Shown in pieces: positions 1-5,565 of a stretch of DNA of 9,183 nucleotides (positions within the stretch are counted from its first letter, which is position 1; every line of letters starts with the position of its first letter). The notes under the pieces were generated by a model. It was not told the origin of the DNA. It searched no databases and worked only from the letters and a program-made list of their open reading frames with translations. The stretch is taken from positions 1-9,183 of the forward strand of contig JAIVGV010000330.1 of assembly GCA_020201365.1 (NCBI GenBank), written 5' to 3'. Made by a program: the position numbers and the translations under genes. This DNA comes from Acidobacteriota bacterium. Lineage in GTDB: Bacteria; Acidobacteriota; Blastocatellia; Pyrinomonadales; Pyrinomonadaceae.

Positions 1-1011
1 GACCGTGTCGAGGAAGGCTTCGAGGTTGCGCCCCTCCGTCCAGCGCACGTAAGCGAGCGGGTAGTCGTGCCCGCGCTCCTCGTACTCCGCGTCGTAGCGT
101 CCGGGTCCGTAGGACATCGAAACTCTCAGCGTCAGCTCGCGCGCGAAGTAAACGTCGCGCGGCACGTCCATGCCGACCGCGCCGACGGCGACGACGCGCC
201 CCTTCAAGCGCGACACCTCGCCCGCGAAACGGACGGGCGCGCTCGAATGCGTCGCCGCCGTGATCAGAACCGCGTCAGCGCCGCGCCCGCGCGTCCAAGC
301 CTCGACGGCGCGGCGCGCTTCCTCTTCGGAAGCTTCGTCGTCCGCCCGCAGCGTCGCGCCGTCGTCCATGCCGAGCCGTCGCGCGAGCTCGACGCGCGCC
401 GCGTCCGTGTCAACGCCGAAGACGCGGCAGCCGTTGGCGCTGAGGAGCTGCGCCGCGAGCTGACCGACGAGACCGAGACCGACGACGACGCAGGACTCGC
501 CGAGCGTCGGCTCCGCGAGCCGCACGCCTTGCAGCGCGATGGCGCCGACGGTCGCGAACGCGCCCGACTCGAAATCAACCTCTTCGGGGAGACGCACGCA
601 CAAATTCTTCGGCACGCTCAAAACTTCCGCGTGCACGGCGTAGCCCGTCCCGGCGCACGCCACGCGGTCGCCCGCGCGAAACTCCTCGACGCCCTCGCCG
701 ACCTGCGCCACTATCCCTGCCGCGCTGTAGCCGAGCGCGTGCGACTCGTCGAGCTTGTCGCGCACGGAGGCGAGCGTCGCGGCGAGCCCTTCCGCTTTGA
801 CCTTCTCGACGACCTTGCGGACGAGGTCGGGTCGCTCGCGCGCCTTGCCGAGCAGCCCCTTGCGCCCCAGCTCGACGACCGCGCGCTCCGTCCCCGCGCT
901 CACGAGCGACGCGGCGGCGCGCACCAGCACGCGCCCGCGCTGGACGACGGGCGCGGGCACGTCCGCCACCGCGCCCTCGCCGTTCTTCAAATTTTGGAGG
1001 AGCTGTTTCAT
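1..1011 (-). CDS. Bi-domain oxidoreductase, N-terminal (medium-chain dehydrogenase) half; partial at left edge
   Basis: The frame is open for all 337 codons from an ATG at 1011 to the window edge. The N-terminus MKQLLQNLKNGE, then LVSAGTER (residues 36-43), LGYSAAG (93-99), VGEGVEEFRAGDRVACAG (about 104-121) and a Rossmann motif VVGLGLVGQ (176-184) with D201 at the end of the second strand, mark a zinc-type medium-chain dehydrogenase fold. The usual catalytic zinc cysteine is absent (S38 lies in that region), as in the family named bi-domain oxidoreductase, where this half is fused to a C-terminal Gfo/Idh/MocA dehydrogenase. That second half should lie beyond the left edge. The family is common in polysaccharide clusters and presumably acts on a nucleotide sugar in the cytoplasm; the substrate cannot be read from sequence. 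The start is chosen on the typical N-terminus; no clear Shine-Dalgarno precedes it. The two glycosyltransferases in the window that share its strand support a polysaccharide role. Confidence 0.88.
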   Translation of the reverse strand, partial: MKQLLQNLKNGEGAVADVPAPVVQRGRVLVRAAASLVSAGTERAVVELGRKGLLGKARERPDLVRKVVEKVKAEGLAATLASVRDKLDESHALGYSAAGIVAQVGEGVEEFRAGDRVACAGTGYAVHAEVLSVPKNLCVRLPEEVDFESGAFATVGAIALQGVRLAEPTLGESCVVVGLGLVGQLAAQLLSANGCRVFGVDTDAARVELARRLGMDDGATLRADDEASEEEARRAVEAWTRGRGADAVLITAATHSSAPVRFAGEVSRLKGRVVAVGAVGMDVPRDVYFARELTLRVSMSYGPGRYDAEYEERGHDYPLAYVRWTEGRNLEAFLDTV

Positions 1012-1024
1012 CTCGGAAGAAGAC

Positions 1025-1110
1025 TCACCGCAGAGGCGCGGAGAATCCGCAGAGTTTTCGCAGAGAAGTCTCCGCGCAAACTCTGCGTGAACTCCGCGCC
1101 TCTGCGGTGA
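1025..1110. repeat. Long imperfect hairpin with perfect 19-bp terminal inverted repeat
   Basis: Positions 1025-1043 (TCACCGCAGAGGCGCGGAG) are the exact reverse complement of 1092-1110. Inside, CGCAGAGTTT (1048-1057) pairs with 1078-1087, and CGCAGAGA near 1060 nearly pairs with TCTCCGCG near 1070, so almost the whole 86 bp can fold as one stem. It fills most of the gap between two same-strand genes and ends 13 bp before the oxidoreductase start codon. Sequences built on CTCTGCG/CGCAGAG units occur in many environmental bacterial genomes as dispersed repeats (recalled, not searched). It may be a mobile REP/MITE-like element that could also act on read-through transcription. Confidence 0.85.
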
Positions 1111-1143
1111 ATCCTAGTAGCATCACCATTAACATAAACCGAA

Positions 1144-2361
1144 TCACTCGCCCGCGCCGCGCAGATTATCACGCTTCGCCAGCGCCTCTTCAATCAGCCC
1201 GCTCACCCACTCGGCGCGCGCGTCCCAAGTTCCTTCCTTCACGGACTCTTGACGGCGGCGCGAAGCCTCTTCGTCGTCTTCCGCGAGCGCGTCTTCAACT
1301 AGCCGGAAAAAATCTTCGCGGCTGCGCGCGATGCGGAGCACGTCGCGCATCGGCTCGTATTCGGGGAGCGGCGAGATGACGACGGGCTTGCCCGTGGCGA
1401 GGTACTCGCGCACCTTGATCGCGGAGCCGTAGGAGGTGAACGCGCGCTCGGTCTCCCACGGCAGCACGCACACGTCGAAGCCCGCGGCGTAGCGCGGCAG
1501 CACGTCGTAAGCGACGGCGGGGAGGAAGTGCGTGTTCGGCAGCTCCTCGATCTCCATCCCGCGCGACTTGTTGCCGATAAAAACCCACCGCCACGAGGGG
1601 CGCTCCCGCGCCGCGCGCTTGACGAGTTCCTGATCGACGAGCCACGGCTCTATCGCGCCGAAGTAGCCGAGTCGCGGTCGCGGGATCGCGGCGATCTCCG
1701 GCGCGATCCGAAGCGCGCCATCCCCCTTCGCGCCGACGCGCGACCAGTGCTCGAAGTCAACCGCCTGTTCGAGCAGGTAGGAACGCTCGCGCCCGCGCGT
1801 GGCTTCGTCTAAGAGTTTGCGCCCCGAATAGAAGACGAGATCGGCGCGGTCAATCGCGCGCTCGTGGAGTCGCCTGATCGTCGCCGGGTCGGTCGCGTGA
1901 TCCATCAGATTCGCGTCGTACTTGTCGGAGACGTGATAGACGACGAGCGACTCGCCGAGGCAGCCGATCATGTCGGCGGCGGTCGGGATGGCGATCCAGA
2001 GGATCGGCTTCGAGAGTCCGCGACGGCGCGCAAGCAAGCCGATCTGCGCGGCGAGGAGTCTGCGGTTCGCGGCGCGCGCGGCGGCGCTGCCGTGGAAGGG
2101 GAGCGCGGCGGGCGAGACGACGGTGATGCCCTCCCCGGTCGTGCGCGCCAGCTTGGCGTAGGAGCGCAGTTTGCGGCGCAGGCGCGGGAGCAGGTCTTTG
2201 TTCGAGAGGCTGGGGAGCCCCATCGAGATCGAGTTGACGAAGACGACGCGGTTGCCCGCGCGCGCGAAGCGGCGCATGAGGTGGTTCTTCGAGTGCGGGT
2301 GGTGGTACCACCAGTCCTCGCCCCCGAAGCAAACAATGCTTTTCCCTGAGAAAATTGGCAA
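1144..2361 (-). CDS. GT4-like (GT-B fold) glycosyltransferase
   Basis: A 405-residue cytoplasmic or membrane-associated glycosyltransferase that would transfer a sugar from an activated donor to a growing lipid-linked oligosaccharide. The N-terminal domain opens with IVCFGGEDWWYHHPHSK (residues 9-25), typical of the TuaH-like group whose members start near this motif. VVYHVSDKYDANL (140-152) and LVFYSGRKLL (175-184) follow. The C-terminal nucleotide-sugar domain has LGYFGAIEPW (231-240), WVFIGN (259-264), DVCVLPW (296-302) and the donor-site segment KVREYLATGKPVV (316-328). The length is normal for the family. The start is a TTG at 2361, because no in-frame ATG lies upstream close by and the next internal Met would remove the conserved N-terminal motif. 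No good Shine-Dalgarno is seen. It lies 132 bp upstream of the oxidoreductase on the same strand, so both may belong to one unit. Donor and acceptor are unknown. Confidence 0.9.
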   Translation of the reverse strand: MPIFSGKSIVCFGGEDWWYHHPHSKNHLMRRFARAGNRVVFVNSISMGLPSLSNKDLLPRLRRKLRSYAKLARTTGEGITVVSPAALPFHGSAAARAANRRLLAAQIGLLARRRGLSKPILWIAIPTAADMIGCLGESLVVYHVSDKYDANLMDHATDPATIRRLHERAIDRADLVFYSGRKLLDEATRGRERSYLLEQAVDFEHWSRVGAKGDGALRIAPEIAAIPRPRLGYFGAIEPWLVDQELVKRAARERPSWRWVFIGNKSRGMEIEELPNTHFLPAVAYDVLPRYAAGFDVCVLPWETERAFTSYGSAIKVREYLATGKPVVISPLPEYEPMRDVLRIARSREDFFRLVEDALAEDDEEASRRRQESVKEGTWDARAEWVSGLIEEALAKRDNLRGAGE

Positions 2362-2442
2362 TCTTTGTACGCTTGAAGGGCTGATTCCGCCCCTCCGGAA
2401 GCACCACAGGTGCCCCAGGAGGTGCCCAAGATTTGAACGCGA

Positions 2443-2451
2443 ATAGTAGCA
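2443..2451 (-). promoter_or_regulatory. Candidate extended -10 promoter for the 1144-2361 glycosyltransferase
   Basis: On the minus strand the sequence reads TGC-TACTAT, an extended -10 of the TGn-TAnnAT type. It sits about 80 bases before the TTG start, with no recognisable -35 box at the usual distance. A similar TGC-TAGAAT occurs ahead of the ligase gene on the plus strand. This is inference from motif only. Confidence 0.3.
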
Positions 2452-2470
2452 CGCTGGAATGAGAACTTAG

Positions 2471-2641
2471 GAACCGCCGAATATGAGGCCCGGTCACGCG
2501 GAAGTTACGCAGACGCTCAAAACTTACGCGCACGTCCTTCCGAGTATGCAGCGCGAGGCGGTCGAAACTCTCGGCGCGATTGCCTACCCGCAGACCAAAG
2601 ACAGCTTAGATACTATTGACGAAAGTCCCGCCTTGGCATAG
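2471..2641 (+). pseudogene. C-terminal remnant of a tyrosine recombinase/phage-type integrase
   Basis: Reading from 2471, just after an in-frame TAG at 2468-2470, the translation contains RPGHAEVTQTLKTYAHVLP followed by SMQREAVETLG and ends at TAG 2639-2641. This matches the last conserved box of XerC/D-like integrases (LGHxxxxxTLxTYxHVLP). The conserved His is at 2495-2497 and the nucleophile Tyr at 2525-2527. The catalytic Arg-Lys-His-Arg part of the domain and the whole N-terminal DNA-binding domain are missing, and I find no other integrase fragment upstream. An ATG at 2483 would give a 52-residue product, which could not recombine DNA alone. It is best read as the decayed end of an integrase gene, possibly the trace of an integrated element beside the polysaccharide genes. 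Confidence 0.75.
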
Positions 2642-2644
2642 AAG
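2616..2644 (+). promoter_or_regulatory. Candidate sigma-70-type promoter for the ankyrin gene
   Basis: TTGACG (2616-2621) and TAGAAG (2639-2644) are separated by 17 bases, close to the consensus boxes and spacing. Transcription would start near 2651, giving a leader of about 60 bases that contains the hairpin at 2662-2699. The -10 box overlaps the stop codon of the integrase remnant. Predicted by eye only. Confidence 0.4.
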
Positions 2645-2661
2645 GTAGTGTAAATTTCTGA

Positions 2662-2699
2662 CTCGGACTGTGGGAGCTTGCGGGCTGCCGCAGTCCGAG
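2662..2699. repeat. Hairpin (9-bp perfect, 12-bp with wobble) before the ankyrin gene
   Basis: CTCGGACTG at 2662-2670 is the exact reverse complement of CAGTCCGAG at 2691-2699. A T-G wobble and two G-C pairs extend the stem to 12 pairs around a 14-base loop. It ends 13 bases before the ATG at 2713 and would lie in the predicted leader. Its right arm, as CCGCAGTCCGAGC (2688-2700), recurs exactly at 6274-6286 in the 3' end of the second GT4 gene, so it may belong to a dispersed repeat family. Confidence 0.7.
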
Positions 2700-2712
2700 C
2701 TTACGGTCGCCC

Positions 2713-3678
2713 ATGTCACAAGCAAAGACAACTCCCCTGCCTCTGATTTTGTGCTTATTGCTCGCGCGCGTATGCGGCGTTTCCGCTCAGTCGCTGAGCG
2801 CCGACGAACGGCTCTTCGCCGCGCTGAAAAAGAGCGATGCGGTAGCCGTCGCCGCGCTGCTGGACAACGGGGCGAACGTGAACGCGCGAGACGCGGACGG
2901 CGACAGCGTGCTGATGTATGCGGCTCTCTACGCCTCACCTAGTTGCGTGAAAATGCTGCTCGACAAGGGCGCGAACCCTAACGACGGTAACAAAGCCGGA
3001 GCGACCCCCTTAATGTGGGCGGTCAGTTCCTTGGAGAAGGTGAAACTACTCTTAGGCAAAGGCGCTGACGTGAACGCCAAGGCTGACACGGGCAACACCG
3101 CACTGGTCGTCGCCGCCGAATACAGCGGCGCGGCCGACGTGGTGCGCGCTCTACTCGCGGGCGGCGCCGACCCCAAAGCAAAGGACAAGCAGGGCGGGAC
3201 GGCGTTGATGCGCGCGGCGGCGGGCGGTGACGCCAACGTCTTGAGCCTCTTGCTCGCGCAAGGCGCTGACGTGAATGCCAAAAGTGCCGACGGAAGGACG
3301 GCGCTGATATGGGCGGCTAACAACAGGAACATCGACTGCGTAAAGTTGTTACTGGCGAAAGGCGCAGACCCGAACGCGGTGGATAGCCTCGGCACAAATG
3401 CTTTGATGTGGGTCGTCAATCAGGACTCGCCCGAAATTGTTGCGGCGTTGCTTGCCGCCGGCACTAACGTCAACCTTAAGGACGGCGAGGGGCACACGGC
3501 GCTGATGTGGGCTGTCTATGGTGAGAACGACAACCCGCAAATCGTGAAAGCGCTGCTCGACAAAGGTGCGGACGTGAACGCCAGCGCTCAGGACGGCGCG
3601 ACGGCGCTGTCGTGGGCGTCGAAAAAAGGCTACACGCCTTCCGTCAGACTACTGAGACAAGCGGGCGCGACGAAGTAG
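2713..3678 (+). CDS. Exported ankyrin-repeat protein
   Basis: A 321-residue protein with a Sec-type signal peptide (residues 1 to about 25: hydrophobic LPLILCLLLARV, then a VSA-QS cleavage-like site). After it come about nine ankyrin repeats of 30-33 residues covering roughly 31-321, recognised by recurring LLxxGADVNAKxxxGxTALMWA units (for example KLLLGKGADVNAK 111-123, LLAQGADVNAK 180-190, LLDKGADVNA 281-290). Ankyrin stacks bind other proteins; there is no catalytic motif, and the partner is unknown. Export to the periplasm is inferred. The ATG at 2713 is supported by the signal peptide directly after it; no Shine-Dalgarno is seen. The next gene starts 54 bp downstream on the same strand and is also exported, suggesting an operon and perhaps a complex. 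Codon use is more AT-tolerant (TTA, TTG, AAA codons) than in the flanking polysaccharide genes. Confidence 0.9.
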   Translation: MSQAKTTPLPLILCLLLARVCGVSAQSLSADERLFAALKKSDAVAVAALLDNGANVNARDADGDSVLMYAALYASPSCVKMLLDKGANPNDGNKAGATPLMWAVSSLEKVKLLLGKGADVNAKADTGNTALVVAAEYSGAADVVRALLAGGADPKAKDKQGGTALMRAAAGGDANVLSLLLAQGADVNAKSADGRTALIWAANNRNIDCVKLLLAKGADPNAVDSLGTNALMWVVNQDSPEIVAALLAAGTNVNLKDGEGHTALMWAVYGENDNPQIVKALLDKGADVNASAQDGATALSWASKKGYTPSVRLLRQAGATK

Positions 3679-3732
3679 GCGCGCCGACCAGCGGGGCGTA
3701 AGGCTCATTCAGGTTCAAGATTAAATCGGACG

Positions 3733-4761
3733 GTGAAGATGAACATGGTGCGTAAAATAATTGTCGTCATAGCGCTGCTGATGTTCGCACACCTGACAAT
3801 CCGACGGGCGGTGATGCGGGCTGATGATGCTGCGGCGGTCAAAGCGGCGGTCAATAAAAGTCTTCCCCTGTTGCAGTCCAGTAGTTCAGCTTTTCTCAAG
3901 AACGCGAGTTGCGTCTCGTGTCATAGTCAATCGCTCGGCGCGTTGACGTTCGCGTTAGCGCGCGAGCGCGGTTTTAGAGTTGATGAGCGCGTCGTGCGTG
4001 AGGCTACCGAGGCTACTCTTAGCCGTTGGGCGAAGTCGCGCGAGCGCGCATTACAGGGGCAGGAGATGGACGCGCAAATTGAGGGCGGCTACGCCCTCTG
4101 GGCGCTGGCGGCGAACGGCTACCGCGAGAGCAAGACGACGGACGGACTCGTCATTCACCTTGCGGGCAAACAAGCGCCTGACGGGAGATGGCGGGCGACG
4201 AGTTACCGCCCGCCATTGGAGTACAGCGATTTCACCGCGACGGCTCTCACGCTGCGCGGGCTGAAGCAGTTCGCGCCCGCAGGTCGCGCCGAAGAGATAA
4301 ACAACCGCGTCAAGCTCGCCCAGACTTGGCTCCTGAATGCCACGCCCAAGACGAACGAGGAGAGGGTGTATCGGCTGTTGGGGCTGCGCTGGTCGGCGGC
4401 GGATGAGCAGGTCGTGACGCGAGCAGCCGACGAACTGCTCTCACGTCAACGCGCGGATGGCGGGTGGTCGCAGTTAGACACTTTAGGGAGTGACGCCTAC
4501 GCGACGGGACAGGCGTTATTCTCTTTGCACGAGGCAGCCGGGCTATCAACTTCGAGTCCTGTCTATCGCCGCGGGATCGGCTTCCTGCTACGGACGCAAC
4601 TCGGTGACGGTTCGTGGCTGGTTAAATCCCGCTCCTTCCCCGTCATCCCGCACGTCGATAGCGGATTCCCGCACGACAAGAACCAATTCATCTCAGCCGC
4701 CGGTAGCAGTTGGGCGACGATGGCACTCGTTATGACTTTGAAGCCACAACCACACCTTTAA
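3733..4761 (+). CDS. CxxCH protein with squalene-cyclase-like (QW-repeat) alpha/alpha fold
   Basis: A 342-residue protein not assignable to a named gene. Residues 7-20 (RKIIVVIALLMFAH) form an export signal or membrane anchor. CVSCH at 60-64 is a CxxCH motif as used for covalent c-type haem. From about 110 to the end are repeats typical of terpenoid-cyclase/prenyltransferase toroids, with three QW-like motifs: QAPDGRW (147-153), QRADGGW (239-245) and QLGDGSW (289-295). Helices such as YATGQALFSL (256-265) and SSWATMALVM (325-334) also fit. The DxDD acid motif of squalene-hopene cyclases is not visible and the protein is half their usual length, so I do not infer hopanoid synthesis; the fold may bind a lipid or a partner. 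The start could be GTG 3733 or ATG 3739 or 3745; GGTGA at 3732-3736 favours 3745. It follows the ankyrin gene and probably shares its transcript. Confidence 0.85.
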   Translation: MKMNMVRKIIVVIALLMFAHLTIRRAVMRADDAAAVKAAVNKSLPLLQSSSSAFLKNASCVSCHSQSLGALTFALARERGFRVDERVVREATEATLSRWAKSRERALQGQEMDAQIEGGYALWALAANGYRESKTTDGLVIHLAGKQAPDGRWRATSYRPPLEYSDFTATALTLRGLKQFAPAGRAEEINNRVKLAQTWLLNATPKTNEERVYRLLGLRWSAADEQVVTRAADELLSRQRADGGWSQLDTLGSDAYATGQALFSLHEAAGLSTSSPVYRRGIGFLLRTQLGDGSWLVKSRSFPVIPHVDSGFPHDKNQFISAAGSSWATMALVMTLKPQPHL

Positions 4762-4829
4762 TCGTCGCCCCCGAAGCAGGTGACGGATTTTCCCGCGAGC
4801 ATCGGCGACGGATACTCACACGGGCAGGA
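4762..4829. other. Non-coding stretch after the CxxCH/cyclase-like gene
   Basis: No gene or clear signal is seen here. A weak 7-bp complementarity (CGTCGCC near 4764 and GGCGACG near 4804) is too widely spaced to call a terminator. The hairpin repeat that follows may end transcription of the upstream pair. Confidence 0.5.
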
Positions 4830-4928
4830 CAGTTTTCAGTTTCCGGTTTTCAGTTTTCAGCCGAGCCGGTTTTCAGTCTCAACCCTCCGGTTGAAAACTG
4901 TAAACTCAAAACTGAAAACTGAAAAACC
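4830..4928. repeat. AGTTTTCAG-type interleaved inverted repeat
   Basis: The left half has repeated CAGTTTTCAG units, including GGTTTTCAGTTTTCAG at 4845-4860. The right half has the complementary CTGAAAACTGAAAAACC at 4912-4928, identical in complement but for one extra A. An inner hairpin pairs TTTTCAGTCTCAACC (about 4870-4884) with GGTTGAAAACTG (4889-4900) around a CTCC turn at 4885-4888. The region is AT-rich against its surroundings. It resembles dispersed extragenic palindromes; it could also work as a bidirectional terminator downstream of the cyclase-like gene. Confidence 0.8.
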
Positions 4929-5163
4929 GTTCGCCCCGCCGTCGTAACAAAACGAGCGAGTCGCCCGTGCCGGATGACAAGTTTTAATACGAGGCGCGTC
5001 TGATTCGTTACCCCGCGGGGCGGGTCGCGACGCGCCGCCGCGCTTTGGTAAACCGCTCTTTTCGCGGGTGTTATTGGCGTTCGGCGTCGTGTCCGTGGCG
5101 CTGGCACGCGCGTTGCCGATTATCTGTGCACGGTTCGCAACAGTTCAAACTAGCGGAAGGGAC
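4929..5163. other. Non-coding leader region ahead of the small membrane protein
   Basis: No convincing gene is found. Short open stretches here have no start-site signals and no recognisable family. It should hold the promoter of the following small gene, but I see no confident -35/-10 pair. The GC-rich run near 5010-5040 is self-complementary in short pieces only. Confidence 0.4.
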
Positions 5164-5171
5164 AAAGGAGG
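5164..5171 (+). promoter_or_regulatory. Strong Shine-Dalgarno (AAAGGAGG) for the small membrane protein
   Basis: AAAGGAGG ends six bases before the ATG at 5178, close to a perfect anti-16S match. It fixes the start of a gene that is otherwise too short for routine calling, and is by far the best ribosome-binding site in the window. Confidence 0.9.
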
Positions 5172-5177
5172 TTAGCT

Positions 5178-5324
5178 ATGCTCTGGACGATTCTGGTGGT
5201 CTTGTTGGTGCTGTGGCTGCTCGGTCTGGTGGCGCACGTCGGCGGCGCGTTCATCCACCTGCTGCTCGTCGTCGCGCTCGTGGTCTTCGTCATCAACCTG
5301 CTCTCCGGGCGCAGGACTGTCTAG
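5178..5324 (+). CDS. Small lmo0937/DUF5670-like membrane protein
   Basis: A 48-residue, almost wholly hydrophobic protein: MLWTILVVLLVLWLLGLV, then a short AHVGGA turn (19-24), a second hydrophobic stretch FIHLLLVVALVVFVINLL (25-42), and a basic tail SGRRTV. This is the plan of the lmo0937 family (two membrane helices with a Gly-rich turn, ending in INLLxGRR). The role of the family is not established to my knowledge; homologues are widespread as orphan small genes, often thought to be stress-related. The start is fixed by the Shine-Dalgarno at 5164-5171. It stands alone between two repeat-rich gaps, with no apparent link to the polysaccharide genes. Confidence 0.9.
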   Translation: MLWTILVVLLVLWLLGLVAHVGGAFIHLLLVVALVVFVINLLSGRRTV

Positions 5325-5369
5325 TCCGGCGGCGCACGGCTAGCGACGCTTCGGCGGCTGACGAGTTAG

Positions 5370-5397
5370 AGAGTGCGCGCGGCGGGCGCGCGACTCT
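5370..5397. repeat. GC-rich hairpin downstream of the small membrane protein
   Basis: AGAGT-GCGCGC (5370-5380) pairs with GCGCGC-G-ACTCT (5386-5397), with one bulged G at 5392 and a five-base loop. There is no T-run directly after it, so an intrinsic terminator is not certain. It lies 46 bases after the stop codon at 5324. Confidence 0.5.
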
Positions 5398-5440
5398 TCG
5401 AGTGGCACTCGTGTCTGCCGCAGCGACAACGTCCGACTAA

Positions 5441-5482
5441 AAGGGCGGCGACGATCTCAACAGTGAGATCGTCGCCGCCCTT
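5441..5482. terminator. Perfect 19-bp stem with ACAG loop, terminator-like
   Basis: AAGGGCGGCGACGATCTCA (5441-5459) is the exact reverse complement of 5464-5482, with loop ACAG. The stem is very stable, flanked by A residues on the left and by a T-rich but interrupted stretch (TTCGTCTGCTT) on the right, so it could stop transcription rightward from the small gene. The same structure could also stop leftward transcription. Perfect symmetry and length are also compatible with a REP-like element. Confidence 0.6.
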
Positions 5483-5565
5483 CGTCTGCTTCGGCTCACC
5501 CCGCCGCCCGCTCTCGACGCGCCGCACTAGCCGACGCCGAGCCGACGCGTTTAGACTCGTCAACC

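Noticed and set aside
67..1110. Long plus-strand open frame opposite the oxidoreductase
   Set aside because: Its translation is Arg/Ala/Asp-rich with no recognisable domain, while the minus strand gives a clear dehydrogenase. Long antisense frames are expected at this GC content.
2424..2440. tRNA T-loop-like GTTCAAATC on the minus strand near the integrase remnant (possible attachment site)
   Set aside because: The flanking bases do not form a good five-pair T stem, and there is no acceptor stem or anticodon arm, so the match is probably chance.
1850..2533. Minus-strand frame overlapping the start of the first glycosyltransferase
   Set aside because: Pro/Arg-rich out-of-frame translation; the glycosyltransferase frame carries the conserved motifs.
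3733..4761. Squalene-hopene cyclase gene
   Set aside because: The protein is about half the usual length, the DxDD acid motif is not seen, and an N-terminal CxxCH region is present; only the repeat fold is shared.
5045..5440. Plus-strand frame across the small membrane protein
   Set aside because: It overlaps the lmo0937-like gene out of frame, and only the latter has a Shine-Dalgarno and a family match.
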